Shown piece by piece: positions 16,276 to 25,182 of a stretch of 64,000 bases of DNA. The DNA is from Paenibacillus_E qinlingensis_A. Lineage in GTDB: Bacteria > Bacillota > Bacilli > Paenibacillales > NBRC-103111. The number at the start of each line of letters is the position of its first letter. Position 1 is the stretch's first letter. The position numbers and the translations under genes were made by a program. A model generated the notes under the pieces. That model was given only the letters and a program-made list of their open reading frames with translations, searched no databases and was not told the DNA's origin. Location: contig NZ_JAVDSB010000011.1 in NCBI RefSeq assembly GCF_031455095.1, forward strand, positions 149,473 through 213,472, read 5' to 3'.

Positions 16276-17673
16276 TTACAGTGTTTTTGCTTTCTCGATA
16301 GCGTCCTCGATCGTTCCAACGTTGTGGAAAGCTACTTCAGGAAGGTTGTCGTGCTTACCTTCAAGGATTTCTTTGAAGCTACGCACTGTTTCTTTCAATG
16401 GTACATAAAGACCTGGGAAACCGTTGAACGGCTCAGCAACGTGAAGCGGCTGAGACAAGAACAAGCGGAGACGACGCGCACGTTGTACAGTCAATTTGTC
16501 TTCATCAGACAACTCATCCATACCCAAGATCGCGATGATATCCAGAAGCTCTTTGTAACGTTGAAGAACTCGTTTAACACCTTGTGCTGTTTTATAGTGA
16601 TCTTCGCCAAGAATTTCTGGCGTCAAGATACGGGATGAAGAAGCAAGTGGATCTACCGCAGGGAAAATACCTGCTGCAGCAATACTACGCTCCAAGTTCG
16701 TTGTTGCATCCAAGTGGGCGAAAGCCGTTGCTGGAGCCGGATCCGTATAGTCATCGGCAGGAACGTAAATCGCTTGAATGGAAGTAACGGAACCTTTTTT
16801 CGTGGAAGTAATACGCTCTTGCAGTTGACCCATCTCTGTTGCCAAAGTTGGTTGGTAACCTACCGCTGAAGGCATACGCCCTAGCAATGCGGAAACCTCA
16901 GAACCCGCTTGTGTAAAGCGGAAGATGTTATCGATGAAAAGAAGAACGTCTTTACCTTCTTCGTCACGGAAATACTCAGCCATTGTCAAACCGGACAAAG
17001 CAACGCGAAGACGCGCGCCTGGAGGCTCGTTCATTTGACCGAATACCATCGCTGTTTTTGCGATAACGCCGGAGTCTTTCATCTCGTGGTAAAGGTCATT
17101 ACCTTCACGAGTACGCTCTCCAACGCCTGCGAAAACGGAGATACCGCCGTGCTCTTGTGCAATGTTGTGGATCAACTCTTGCATCGTTACGGTTTTACCT
17201 ACACCCGCGCCGCCGAAGAGACCGATTTTTCCACCCTTAACATAAGGAGCCATAAGGTCGATAACTTTAATTCCTGTTTCAAGAATCTCTGCTTTTGTCG
17301 ACAAGTTGTCGAAAGCTGGAGCTTCTTTGTGGATACCGCTTGTAAATGTACGGTCAACGCCTTCGATACCATCGATAGGATCTCCCAATACGTTAAACAC
17401 GCGACCTAGTGTTGCTGCTCCAACCGGAACGGTAATTGCAGCTTTTGTATCTTCAGCTACTGCTCCACGAACAAGTCCGTCAGTTGAGGACATTGCAATA
17501 CAACGAACCAAGTTGTCACCAAGGTGAACAGCTGCTTCAACTGTCATTGTGGATAGTACGCCATTATCATTTCTTTCAATCTTGATGGCATTCAAGATTT
17601 CAGGGAGTTGTCCGCGTTCGAACTCAATGTCGACGACTGGCCCTGTAATTGTTACAACGCGCCCTTTACTCAT
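16276..17673 (-). CDS. atpD: ATP synthase F1 subunit beta
   Basis: The catalytic subunit of F1, 465 residues. The P-loop GGAGVGKT, the catalytic glutamate in GERTREGNDLYHEM, the Walker B segment DVLLFIDNIFRFTQAGSEVSALLGRMPSAVGYQPTL region (around residue 250) and the DELSD motif (near 390) are all intact. ATG at 17673 with GGAGG upstream. It is preceded by a short UACG-capped hairpin. Confidence 0.97.
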   Translation of the reverse strand: MSKGRVVTITGPVVDIEFERGQLPEILNAIKIERNDNGVLSTMTVEAAVHLGDNLVRCIAMSSTDGLVRGAVAEDTKAAITVPVGAATLGRVFNVLGDPIDGIEGVDRTFTSGIHKEAPAFDNLSTKAEILETGIKVIDLMAPYVKGGKIGLFGGAGVGKTVTMQELIHNIAQEHGGISVFAGVGERTREGNDLYHEMKDSGVIAKTAMVFGQMNEPPGARLRVALSGLTMAEYFRDEEGKDVLLFIDNIFRFTQAGSEVSALLGRMPSAVGYQPTLATEMGQLQERITSTKKGSVTSIQAIYVPADDYTDPAPATAFAHLDATTNLERSIAAAGIFPAVDPLASSSRILTPEILGEDHYKTAQGVKRVLQRYKELLDIIAILGMDELSDEDKLTVQRARRLRLFLSQPLHVAEPFNGFPGLYVPLKETVRSFKEILEGKHDNLPEVAFHNVGTIEDAIEKAKTL

Positions 17674-17697
17674 GGTTTCCCTCCTAAGAAAAGCTTT

Positions 17698-17711
17698 GCT
17701 TCCGTAGAAGC
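17698..17711 (-). other. UACG tetraloop hairpin between atpG and atpD
   Basis: Minus strand GCTTC-TACG-GAAGC: a five-base-pair stem closed by C-G with a UNCG-class loop, which is exceptionally stable in RNA. It lies in the 45-bp gap just upstream of the atpD ribosome binding site. Confidence 0.6.
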
Positions 17712-17718
17712 TTTATTG

Positions 17719-18576
17719 TTATGCGTTCGCGTTCGCTCCAGCAACGATCTCCGATATTTCTTGGGTAATCGAGGCTTGACGCGCACGGTTGTAAGCTAAT
17801 GTGTAGCTGCTGATCATTTTGGTTGCATTCTTCGTAGCGGAGTTCATCGCTGTCATTCTCGCACCAAACTCACTCGCTTTACCTTCCAGTACAGCACTGT
17901 AAATAAGCGTTTCTGCATATTTAGGCAGTAATACTTCTAGAACACCTTCTGGTGATGGCTCATACTCATAGCTAGCAGCAGCCACGCCAGTAACTTCTTC
18001 CATAGGAAGCAGGCGGATCATAGTTGGAATTTGGGTAATAGCATTTTTGAATTGGTTATATACCAAGAACAACTGGTCATACGTTCCATTTTCGAAGTTC
18101 TTTACTGCTGCTGATGCGACAGATTTAATGTCCGCGAATTTCGGTGAATCCGGAACACCTGTAACTTCCTCTACAATTGGCATATTCCGTTTGCGGAAAA
18201 AATTACTACCCTTACGTCCGATTACAAAAATCGAATATTCAGCTGTTGATTTATGGTTTTCACGAATCTCGGTCATGACCTTCCGCAACACGTTAGCGTT
18301 GTAGCCTCCAGCCAATCCACGATCCGAGGTGATTACTAAATAGCCTGTCTTCTTCACTTCGCGTGACTGTAACATCGGGTGTTTGATCCCTTTGCTTCCA
18401 GCTGCAATGCTTTGAACGACTTCTTTCAACTTATCGGAGTAAGGACGTGCTGCTTCCGCAGAACGTTGTGCTCGTCTCAAATTCGCTGCAGAGACCATTT
18501 CCATCGCTCTCGTAATTTGTTTCGTGTTTTGTGTGGACTTGATTTGGCGCTTAATCTCGCGCATTCCTTTTGCCAT
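17719..18576 (-). CDS. atpG: ATP synthase F1 subunit gamma
   Basis: The rotor shaft subunit, 285 residues. N-terminal MAKGMREIKRQIKSTQNTKQITRAMEMVSA-type helix and the C-terminal helix with MTAMNSATKNATKMI and RQASITQEISEIV, which insert into the alpha-beta hexamer, are the clear family signatures. ATG at 18576 with AGAGAGGTG upstream. It is separated from atpA by a 129-bp structured spacer, the longest gap among the F1 genes. Confidence 0.96.
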   Translation of the reverse strand: MAKGMREIKRQIKSTQNTKQITRAMEMVSAANLRRAQRSAEAARPYSDKLKEVVQSIAAGSKGIKHPMLQSREVKKTGYLVITSDRGLAGGYNANVLRKVMTEIRENHKSTAEYSIFVIGRKGSNFFRKRNMPIVEEVTGVPDSPKFADIKSVASAAVKNFENGTYDQLFLVYNQFKNAITQIPTMIRLLPMEEVTGVAAASYEYEPSPEGVLEVLLPKYAETLIYSAVLEGKASEFGARMTAMNSATKNATKMISSYTLAYNRARQASITQEISEIVAGANANA

Positions 18577-18595
18577 ACCTGCTCACCTCTCTTTT

Positions 18596-18697
18596 GAGGC
18601 TTAGAAAAGCCTTCATTCGAAGACCTGAATTCAGGCGATCAGCCTGCCCAGGATTAACACGGTAGGTAGAGCTTCACTGTGGGCAGGAAGCTCTACC
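18596..18697 (-). other. Structured RNA element between atpA and atpG
   Basis: The spacer contains four self-complementary parts on the minus strand. First is an 11-bp perfect hairpin (GGTAGAGCTTC / GAAGCTCTACC, 18665-18697). Its loop holds CCTGCCCA (18680-18687), which pairs perfectly with TGGGCAGG further 3' (18643-18650), giving a pseudoknot or an alternative fold. Then come a palindrome CCTGAATTCAGG (18624-18635) and a small hairpin AGGCTT-TTCT-AAGCCT (18596-18611) next to the atpG start. No T run follows, so it is not a simple terminator. It may tune expression or RNA processing within the operon; that is inference. Confidence 0.6.
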
Positions 18698-18705
18698 ATC
18701 ATGAT

Positions 18706-20220
18706 TTATACAGAAGCTGCGAAGCTCTTTTTGAATTGACCAATTGCTTCTACTAGCGCTTTATCGTTATCCGGAGTGATGTCCTTCGTATCGCGAATGC
18801 TGTGTAGAATTTCTGGACGGTTGGATTCCAAGTAAGCCAAGAATTGACCTTCAAAACGTGTAACGTCTTGAACTGGAAGATCATCCACGTGTCCTTTAAC
18901 AACTGTGTAAAGGGAAGCAACTTGCTTCTCCAGTGACATCGGTTGGTGAACACCTTGTTTCAAAATTTCAAGCGTACGAACACCACGGTCCAAACGCGCT
19001 TGAGTTGCTTTATCCAAGTCAGATCCGAATGCAGCAAATGCAGCAAGTTCGCGATATTGTGCCAAGTCAACACGAAGTGTACCCGCAACTTTTTTCATCG
19101 CTTTCGTTTGTGCAGAGCCCCCTACACGGGATACAGAGTTACCAACGTTAACCGCTGGACGCTGACCTGAGTAGAACAAGTCGGATTCTAAGAAGATTTG
19201 TCCGTCCGTAATCGAAATTACGTTCGTAGGAATGTATGCCGAGATATCGCCTGCTTGTGTTTCAATGAAAGGAAGTGCCGTCATGGAACCGCCACCTAGC
19301 TCATCATTCAATTTCGCAGCACGCTCTAGAAGACGGGAGTGCAAGTAGAAAACATCCCCTGGATAAGCTTCACGACCCGGTGGACGACGAAGCAAGAGGG
19401 ACAACTCACGGTAAGCAGCTGCTTGTTTGGACAAGTCATCATAGACGATCAACACGTGCTCGCCTTTGTACATGAAGTACTCACCCATTGCGCAACCTGC
19501 ATACGGAGCCAACCAAAGCATTGGTGAAGGCTCAGAAGCAGAAGCTGTTACAACGATTGTGTAGTCCAAAGCGCCAGCGTGACGAAGTGTTTCAACAACA
19601 CCTACGACAGTGGATTGCTTTTGACCGATAGCAACATAAATACATTTTACGCCATTACCTTTTTGGTTGATGATCGCGTCGATAGCGATCGCTGTTTTAC
19701 CTGTTTGACGGTCACCGATGAGCAACTCACGTTGTCCACGGCCTACTGGTACCATTGCGTCAATCGCTTTGATCCCTGTTTGCATTGGCTCATGTACCGA
19801 TTTACGGGCCATAACGCCTGGTGCTGGGGATTCGATTGGACGGAATCCAGTTGTTTCAATTGGACCTCTACCATCGACTGGTTGACCCAATGGGTTAACA
19901 ACACGGCCTAGTAGTGCATCACCTACAGGAATTTCCATGATACGGCCAGTACGTTTAACTTGGTCGCCTTCACGAATATCTTTGTAAGGTCCGAGAATAA
20001 CGATACCTACGTTGCTTTCCTCAAGGTTAAAGGCATAGCCTAGAACGCCACTTGGAAACTCAAGCAGCTCGCCTGCCATAACGCTTTCCAAGCCGTGAGC
20101 ACGAGCGATACCATCACCAACTTGAATGACTGTACCTACATCAACCACTTGGATATCGGAATTATAGTTTGCAATCTGTTGCTTAATCAATGAGCTGATT
20201 TCTTCAGGTTTGATACTCAA
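18706..20220 (-). CDS. atpA: ATP synthase F1 subunit alpha
   Basis: The non-catalytic nucleotide-binding subunit of F1, 504 residues. It shows the P-loop GDRQTGKTA, the arginine-finger region (SVSRVGGSAQTKAMK) and the C-terminal helical bundle. The start is TTG at 20220 with GGGGTGAAG upstream. The N-terminal helix that binds the delta subunit (MSIKPEEISSLIKQQIANY) is complete. Confidence 0.97.
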   Translation of the reverse strand: MSIKPEEISSLIKQQIANYNSDIQVVDVGTVIQVGDGIARAHGLESVMAGELLEFPSGVLGYAFNLEESNVGIVILGPYKDIREGDQVKRTGRIMEIPVGDALLGRVVNPLGQPVDGRGPIETTGFRPIESPAPGVMARKSVHEPMQTGIKAIDAMVPVGRGQRELLIGDRQTGKTAIAIDAIINQKGNGVKCIYVAIGQKQSTVVGVVETLRHAGALDYTIVVTASASEPSPMLWLAPYAGCAMGEYFMYKGEHVLIVYDDLSKQAAAYRELSLLLRRPPGREAYPGDVFYLHSRLLERAAKLNDELGGGSMTALPFIETQAGDISAYIPTNVISITDGQIFLESDLFYSGQRPAVNVGNSVSRVGGSAQTKAMKKVAGTLRVDLAQYRELAAFAAFGSDLDKATQARLDRGVRTLEILKQGVHQPMSLEKQVASLYTVVKGHVDDLPVQDVTRFEGQFLAYLESNRPEILHSIRDTKDITPDNDKALVEAIGQFKKSFAASV

Positions 20221-20252
20221 CGAACTTCACCCCTATTCTTACAGTGCTTGTG

Positions 20253-20786
20253 TTAAACTAACGCTTTGGCTAAACGGCCCAACTTGCCTGCCAAGCTTCC
20301 ATCATATAAACGATCACCGATACGTACTTGTACACCGCCGAGCAGCTTAGGCTCAACTACGGACGAAACACGAATCGTTTTACCTGTTACTTTACTAAAA
20401 TGTGAGGCAATCTCCGCTTGCTGAGCATCCGACAATTCGAACGCGGAAGTAACGATTGCGCTCGCTTGTCCGAGTGCTTCATTCGCAACCTTGGCATAAT
20501 CAAGCACTAAGGTATCTAGAATGGATTGTCTACCTTTATCAATCAAGACCAGCAGCGTGTTCCACACCGGTTCGGAAACATTGCCCTCGAAAATCTGCTT
20601 CAGCAGGTCCGTCTTGACGGTATTCCCGATGTTCGGATGGTTCAGGAACTTCTGCAAGTCTGCATTATCCCTAATCGCACTAGCTACAGATTTAAGCTCA
20701 TCTTCAACTTGGGAAATGATATTCTTTTCCTTCGCTACTTCGAATAAAGCTTTGGCATAACGCTTCGCTACGACGATGTCACTCAT
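20253..20786 (-). CDS. atpH: ATP synthase F1 subunit delta
   Basis: A 177-residue subunit that links F1 to the peripheral stalk. It has the N-terminal six-helix domain (IVAKRYAKALFEVAKE) and the C-terminal GVQVRIGDRLYDGSLAGKL signature. It overlaps atpF by four bases (ATGA), consistent with coupled translation. Confidence 0.95.
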   Translation of the reverse strand: MSDIVVAKRYAKALFEVAKEKNIISQVEDELKSVASAIRDNADLQKFLNHPNIGNTVKTDLLKQIFEGNVSEPVWNTLLVLIDKGRQSILDTLVLDYAKVANEALGQASAIVTSAFELSDAQQAEIASHFSKVTGKTIRVSSVVEPKLLGGVQVRIGDRLYDGSLAGKLGRLAKALV

Positions 20787-21268
20787 ACGTTGCCTCCTAC
20801 CTCTTTGAGGTAATGCTCAACAAGTTCTTCTTGTGACTTTTCGTCGATTTGTTTCTCAATAATTTTGGATGCGATTAGAACGGACATCGCGCCAACTTGG
20901 CTGCGAAGAGCGGCAACCGCTTTGTTCTTCTCATTTTCGATATCTTTAAGCGCTTCGTCTTTCAGACGGTTTGCTTCTGCACTAGCTGCATGAATAATAT
21001 CATCAGCTTGCTTGGAGCCTGTGTGCTTCGCTTGCTCAATGATGTCGTAAGCTTCCTTACGAGTTTGTTGCAGCGCTTGCTTTTGTTCCTCCAACAGTTG
21101 CTCTGCCTGTTTACGGCTAGTTTCAGCTGTTTGAATTTGATCTTTTACCAATTGTCTGCGTTTCTCCATCATGCCGAACAGAGGACCGAACGCAAATTTA
21201 GAAAGCAACAAATATAAAATTAAAAACGCGACAAGTTGTATCCAAAATGTGGACCATTCAATATGCAA
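20783..21268 (-). CDS. atpF: ATP synthase Fo subunit b
   Basis: A 161-residue peripheral-stalk subunit with one N-terminal transmembrane helix (about residues 8-27) followed by a long, highly charged coiled coil rich in Gln, Lys and Glu. The start is TTG at 21268 with GGGAG nine bases upstream. The 78-bp gap to atpE contains a GGCG...CGCC hairpin. Confidence 0.95.
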   Translation of the reverse strand: MHIEWSTFWIQLVAFLILYLLLSKFAFGPLFGMMEKRRQLVKDQIQTAETSRKQAEQLLEEQKQALQQTRKEAYDIIEQAKHTGSKQADDIIHAASAEANRLKDEALKDIENEKNKAVAALRSQVGAMSVLIASKIIEKQIDEKSQEELVEHYLKEVGGNV

Positions 21269-21346
21269 GTAACGTCACTCCCTTCTGATAACATGGGCAA
21301 AACGAAGGCGTGGTGGCAACTTCGGCCATCAACGCCAAACGGTTTC

Positions 21347-21571
21347 TTAAGCTTTTCCCATAAAGATGAACGCAAGAACCAATGCAACGACCGGCATTGC
21401 CTCAACTAGACCTACCCCGATAAACATTGTTGTTTGAAGCGTACCACGAAGTTCTGGTTGACGAGAAATACCTTCCAAAGCACGACCTACGATCAAACCG
21501 TTACCAATACCTGCACCTAGTGCTCCCAAACCGAATACGATACCTGCTGCTACTAATGCTATTGCTCCCAT
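21347..21571 (-). CDS. atpE: ATP synthase Fo subunit c
   Basis: A 74-residue ring subunit made of two transmembrane helices. The tight helix-packing glycines (GLGALGAGIGNG) and the ion-binding Glu57 in VGLVEAMP are visible. The residues around Glu57 lack the polar ligands typical of sodium-binding rings, so the ring is probably proton-translocating. A GGGAGG ribosome binding site precedes the ATG at 21571, in line with the high translation rate this subunit needs. Confidence 0.96.
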   Translation of the reverse strand: MGAIALVAAGIVFGLGALGAGIGNGLIVGRALEGISRQPELRGTLQTTMFIGVGLVEAMPVVALVLAFIFMGKA

Positions 21572-21649
21572 TGATAAAATCCTCCCTTAAACTCTTAGGT
21601 TTTTGTTGTTTTATAAGTGACTCGAGACTTCCCGAGGTAAGTCTAATGC

Positions 21650-22357
21650 TTAGTGCTTTTCTTCATGAATCAATGTTTGTGAGATATAAACCATGGTTAG
21701 CATCGTGAATACGAAGGCTTGAATCGCACCTACGAACACACTGAAGCCCTGCCATACGAAGAGAGGCGCAATTCCAAACCAACCTGCTCCAATAATGACA
21801 GATATCATGATTTCACCTGCATAAATGTTACCGTAAAGACGGAACGCAAGCGTAAGTGGCTTCGATACAACTTCAATTAAATGAAGGATCAACATTGCCC
21901 CTTTGAACTCAAAATAATGCGCGAAGTAATGCTTCGTGTTACGAGTAATCCCTAAGTAGTGACTTAGCACGATAACAACGACTGTTAGTGCTCCTGTAAC
22001 TGCGATATCAGCTGTTGGTGATTTCCACCAAGATACATGATCTTCCGTCACGATTGAGAAAGGAAGGCCGAGCATGTTGCCGATAAAGATATACATAATG
22101 AGCGTAAGACCAAGTGCAATAAATCCTTTGCCATGCTTGGAACCGATCGTGCTTCCAATAATGCCTTCTACGAACTCAATCGTCCATTCCATGAAGTTTT
22201 GAAGTTTCGAAGGATTTGTTACGGATGCTCGGCTCGCTCCTGCAATTGCAAGAATTAGCACGATAACTGTGGTAATCCCGATCATCAGTAACGCTGATGC
22301 ATCGAAATCAATACCAAACCAATTATATATTGGCGCGTGATGTTCCATATTTTCCAT
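21650..22357 (-). CDS. atpB: ATP synthase Fo subunit a
   Basis: The stator channel subunit, 235 residues with five or six helices. The essential arginine lies in LTLAFRLYGNIYAGE. The frame begins at 22372, but AAAGGGGTG is spaced correctly for the ATG at 22357, giving MENMEHHAPIYNW. A histidine pair follows close to the start. Confidence 0.95.
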   Translation of the reverse strand: MENMEHHAPIYNWFGIDFDASALLMIGITTVIVLILAIAGASRASVTNPSKLQNFMEWTIEFVEGIIGSTIGSKHGKGFIALGLTLIMYIFIGNMLGLPFSIVTEDHVSWWKSPTADIAVTGALTVVVIVLSHYLGITRNTKHYFAHYFEFKGAMLILHLIEVVSKPLTLAFRLYGNIYAGEIMISVIIGAGWFGIAPLFVWQGFSVFVGAIQAFVFTMLTMVYISQTLIHEEKH

Positions 22358-22394
22358 TTTCACCCCTTTCATCCGTTGAAGTTACATCGTGGAA

Positions 22395-22778
22395 TTACTT
22401 CTTAGACTTCTTAATAGAAAGAATACCCAATACGAGTGTTGCCAATTGAGCAAAAAAGTATCCAACAATCGTCGTGGTTAATGCAACATGTTCGGGATAC
22501 CTGACGGCAATCAACCCAACAAACCCAGCGACTGCTGCCCTTGTCAAGAAGCCAAGGGTTACCTTGCGCCCTGACTGCTCTATCGCAGCTGCTGCCAGCT
22601 TGTTAATCTTCCAAGCTAAGAACCTCGCATTAATCATGCTCGCACATGCTCCAAGCATTATCCCTGCAACGTAAACCCGGTAATCGACAAGAAGCGCCCA
22701 TGCAGCCAAACAAAAGGATAAAAAGAAAAGAAATACGTTTTGAACCGTTTTCAGAGTGGCTGAAAAGTCGTCCATCAT
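22395..22778 (-). CDS. atpI: ATP synthase-associated protein I
   Basis: A 127-residue protein with four hydrophobic segments, located between atpZ and atpB. The position and topology fit the ATP-synthase I family, which helps c-ring assembly or stability. It starts in an ATGATG overlap with the end of the upstream gene, with ACGGAGGG before it, so it is probably co-translated. Confidence 0.85.
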   Translation of the reverse strand: MMDDFSATLKTVQNVFLFFLSFCLAAWALLVDYRVYVAGIMLGACASMINARFLAWKINKLAAAAIEQSGRKVTLGFLTRAAVAGFVGLIAVRYPEHVALTTTIVGYFFAQLATLVLGILSIKKSKK

Positions 22779-22996
22779 AGCCCTCCGTACCGCTTAATCA
22801 TCAAGTAAATGCTCATGATGCCGGTTACAAGCCCAAGTAAAAATCCGACTAACAACCAGATCTGTCCACCTAGTACACCACTCAACCAATCACCGAAGAA
22901 ATATCCGGCTGCCAAACATACGACAAGGTCTATGCCAATTGCACTAGTTAACGCTACTGCCCGCCAAGGATTATCATTGGAATTTGGCCGTTTCAT
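22775..22996 (-). CDS. atpZ: AtpZ/AtpI-type small membrane protein
   Basis: The first gene of the atp operon, 73 residues with two transmembrane helices containing glycine-rich AAGYFFGDWLSGVLGG and VGFLLGLVTGIMSIY. This two-helix layout is that of the AtpZ family (magnesium or calcium carriers associated with F1Fo in Bacillus). The frame reaches 23062, but GGAGGG six bases before the ATG at 22996 sets the start. It overlaps atpI by four bases. Confidence 0.8.
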   Translation of the reverse strand: MKRPNSNDNPWRAVALTSAIGIDLVVCLAAGYFFGDWLSGVLGGQIWLLVGFLLGLVTGIMSIYLMIKRYGGL

Positions 22997-23064
22997 TGCA
23001 CCCTCCTGGGTGTTTTCCACATGGGAAAACGCGTCTCGTAGCTCACTCCTACGAATCCTCATTC

Positions 23065-23094
23065 ATTGTATCGAAGCCATGCTAACTTTGTCAA
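23065..23094 (-). promoter_or_regulatory. Promoter of the atp operon
   Basis: Minus strand: perfect -35 TTGACA (23089-23094), 18-bp spacer and -10 TACAAT (23065-23070), about 60 bp upstream of the atpZ start. Confidence 0.85.
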
Positions 23095-23130
23095 TTGACG
23101 GAACTTCATTTGTCACATCTCACAAAACTC

Positions 23131-23157
23131 CTTAGAGCCTTGTGGCTCTAGGGTTTG
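23131..23157 (-). terminator. Possible weak terminator after wecB
   Basis: On the minus strand the hairpin AGAGCC-ACAA-GGCTCT is followed by AAGGAGTTTTGTG. The T run is poor, so some transcripts may continue into the atp operon. Confidence 0.4.
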
Positions 23158-23218
23158 CGCTTTTTTAAACCGAACAGTTCAACTGTACGCTGTAGCGTTT
23201 GTCATGATTTTGTCACGG

Positions 23219-24355
23219 TTAGAAAGATTCCGGGCGTTCAGTCGTCCTACCGAAGTGATGAAGAATCGCTTGAACGATGCGTTCCGACGCTTTTCCGTCT
23301 CCGTAAGGGTTCGCAGCTTGGCTCATTTTATTGTACTGATCTGCATCTGTTAGCAACGCCTTGGCGCGCGTATAGACCACTTCTTCATCCGTGCCAACTA
23401 GCTCTAATGTACCCGCTTGAATACCTTCTGGACGCTCTGTCGTATCACGAAGAACGAGAGCTGGGACACCAAAGGTTGGCGCCTCTTCTTGAAGGCCGCC
23501 AGAGTCCGTCAGAATCATATACGTATATGGATAGAAGTTATGCAGTTCGAAAACGTCAAGCGGATCGATCAATTTAATGCGTGGATGATTGCCTAGAATT
23601 TCATGGGCAGGTTCGAGAACCACCGGGTTCGGATGAACCGGGTAAACGATTGCAATGTCCTCAAACTCATCAGCGATACGTTTCACGGCGCGGAATATTT
23701 GACGATGCGGCTCACCTTGAGCCTCACGGCGATGCGCTGTCATCAAGATCAGCTTGCGGCCTGCCGCCCATTCAAGAACAGGATGCTCGAATTTCTCCTG
23801 CACCGTGTACTTAAATACATCAATAGCCGTATTCCCGGTCACATAGATCTGGGACTCTGATTTATTTTCTTTGCGCAGGTTATCTGCGGATTGTTGTGTA
23901 GGCGCAAAATGAAGGTCTGCAAGAACGCCCGTTAATTGACGGTTCATTTCCTCTGGATATGGCGACAATTTGTTCCACGTCCGAAGACCCGCTTCCACGT
24001 GTCCTACTTGTATCTGTTGCATAAATGCCGCATAGCTTGCCAGGAACGTTGTTAGTGTATCACCGTGAACAAGAATGAGATCCGGCTTCGCCTCTTTGAA
24101 CACAGGCTCTAGTCCTTGCAGCACACGCATGGTAATCTCATTTAATGTTTGGCGATCCTTCATAACATTAAGGTCAAAGTCAGGTGTGATTTTAAAAATA
24201 TCAAGCACTTGGTCCAACATCTGACGATGCTGTGCAGTTACGCATACCAGAGACTCAATCTGCTCAGGATGCTTTTCCAACTCGAGAATGAGCGGAGCCA
24301 TTTTGATAGCTTCAGGTCTTGTTCCGAAGATCGTAATCACTTTTAGACGTTTCAT
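23219..24355 (-). CDS. wecB: UDP-N-acetylglucosamine 2-epimerase (non-hydrolysing)
   Basis: A cytoplasmic enzyme that interconverts UDP-GlcNAc and UDP-ManNAc, the precursor for ManNAc-containing wall polymers; in Firmicutes it is often called MnaA. It is 378 residues, the usual length. Visible landmarks are the N-terminal TIFGTRPEAIKMAP, the HGDT motif with Asp99, Glu121 in GHVEAGLRT, the EEMNRQ acidic pair near 135, and the allosteric/nucleotide-binding LTDSGGLQEEAPTFG. ATG at 24355 with GGGGAG upstream. A product feeding SLH-binding wall polymer would fit the SLH proteins in this window, but that link is inference. Confidence 0.95.
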   Translation of the reverse strand: MKRLKVITIFGTRPEAIKMAPLILELEKHPEQIESLVCVTAQHRQMLDQVLDIFKITPDFDLNVMKDRQTLNEITMRVLQGLEPVFKEAKPDLILVHGDTLTTFLASYAAFMQQIQVGHVEAGLRTWNKLSPYPEEMNRQLTGVLADLHFAPTQQSADNLRKENKSESQIYVTGNTAIDVFKYTVQEKFEHPVLEWAAGRKLILMTAHRREAQGEPHRQIFRAVKRIADEFEDIAIVYPVHPNPVVLEPAHEILGNHPRIKLIDPLDVFELHNFYPYTYMILTDSGGLQEEAPTFGVPALVLRDTTERPEGIQAGTLELVGTDEEVVYTRAKALLTDADQYNKMSQAANPYGDGKASERIVQAILHHFGRTTERPESF

Positions 24356-24371
24356 CGGTTTCTTCTCCCCT

Positions 24372-24493
24372 TAGAGCTTTCCGTAGGAAAGCTATCTTCG
24401 TAAGCGTTAACTTAACGTTTCTGTTAAAGAAAACGAAGCTCGTAAATATGAGCTTAAGTTTTCTTACAGGAAAACTGACTTCGTAAGCTTTAC
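24372..24493. repeat. Three degenerate hairpin repeats between wecB and upp
   Basis: Read on the minus strand, three units of about 38-40 bp share the plan GCTTACGAAG, then a short inverted repeat, then TTAAG or CTAAG. The hairpin arms are AGTTTTC/GAAAACT, a diverged CGTTTTC/GAAACG, and AGCTTTCC/GGAAAGCT. The arms differ between units while pairing is kept, which points to selection for the structure or to amplification followed by drift. Confidence 0.6.
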
Positions 24494-24508
24494 TTTTGTT
24501 CAAAAAAA

Positions 24509-25138
24509 TTAATCAGTGCCGTACAGACGATCCCCTGCATCCCCGAGACCTGGCACGATATAGCCATGATCATTCAAATGATCATCGACAGCTGCGACGT
24601 AAATATCAACGTCTGGGTGTTCTTTTTGAACGGAAGCTACGCCCTCAGGTGCAGCGATGAGACACATGAGCTTAATACGTGTACAGCCTCTGCGTTTCAG
24701 CACTTCAATCGCTGCGTTGGCAGATCCACCGGTAGCAAGCATAGGATCAATAACTAATAAATCCCGCTCCAAAACATCCGTAGGCAGCTTCACATAGTAT
24801 TCTACGGGCTGAAGTGTATCCGGATCACGATAGAGGCCAACATGTCCAACTTTAGCAGCTGGCATCAGCTTTAACACACCGTCAACCATACCTAAACCCG
24901 CTCGCAAAATAGGGATTAACCCCAACATTCTGCCTGAGATAACGTGGCAATCTGCTGTTGTGACTGGCGTTTTCACTTGCACTTGCTGCAGCGGGAGATC
25001 CCTTGTAATTTCATAAACCATTAATGTAGCAACTTCATCGACAAGCGCTCTAAAATCCTTCGTTGTCGTGTTCTCATCCCGAATATAAGTAAGCTTATGC
25101 TGGATAAGCGGATGATCGCAAATATGTACTTTACCCAT
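24509..25138 (-). CDS. upp: Uracil phosphoribosyltransferase
   Basis: A pyrimidine-salvage enzyme that makes UMP from uracil and PRPP in the cytoplasm; 209 residues, the standard size. The PRPP-binding loop LVIDPMLATGGSA and the uracil-binding C-terminus GYIVPGLGDAGDRLYGTD are both exact family features. ATG at 25138 with TAGGAGG upstream. Confidence 0.97.
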   Translation of the reverse strand: MGKVHICDHPLIQHKLTYIRDENTTTKDFRALVDEVATLMVYEITRDLPLQQVQVKTPVTTADCHVISGRMLGLIPILRAGLGMVDGVLKLMPAAKVGHVGLYRDPDTLQPVEYYVKLPTDVLERDLLVIDPMLATGGSANAAIEVLKRRGCTRIKLMCLIAAPEGVASVQKEHPDVDIYVAAVDDHLNDHGYIVPGLGDAGDRLYGTD

Positions 25139-25182
25139 AAATTCCTCCTAAATTAAGCTTGTAGGTCAGGCAAACCTCGTCC

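Noticed and set aside
24312..24503. 63-codon minus-strand frame between wecB and upp
   Set aside because: It runs through the hairpin repeats; the translation reflects the repeat units, and there is no proper start site.
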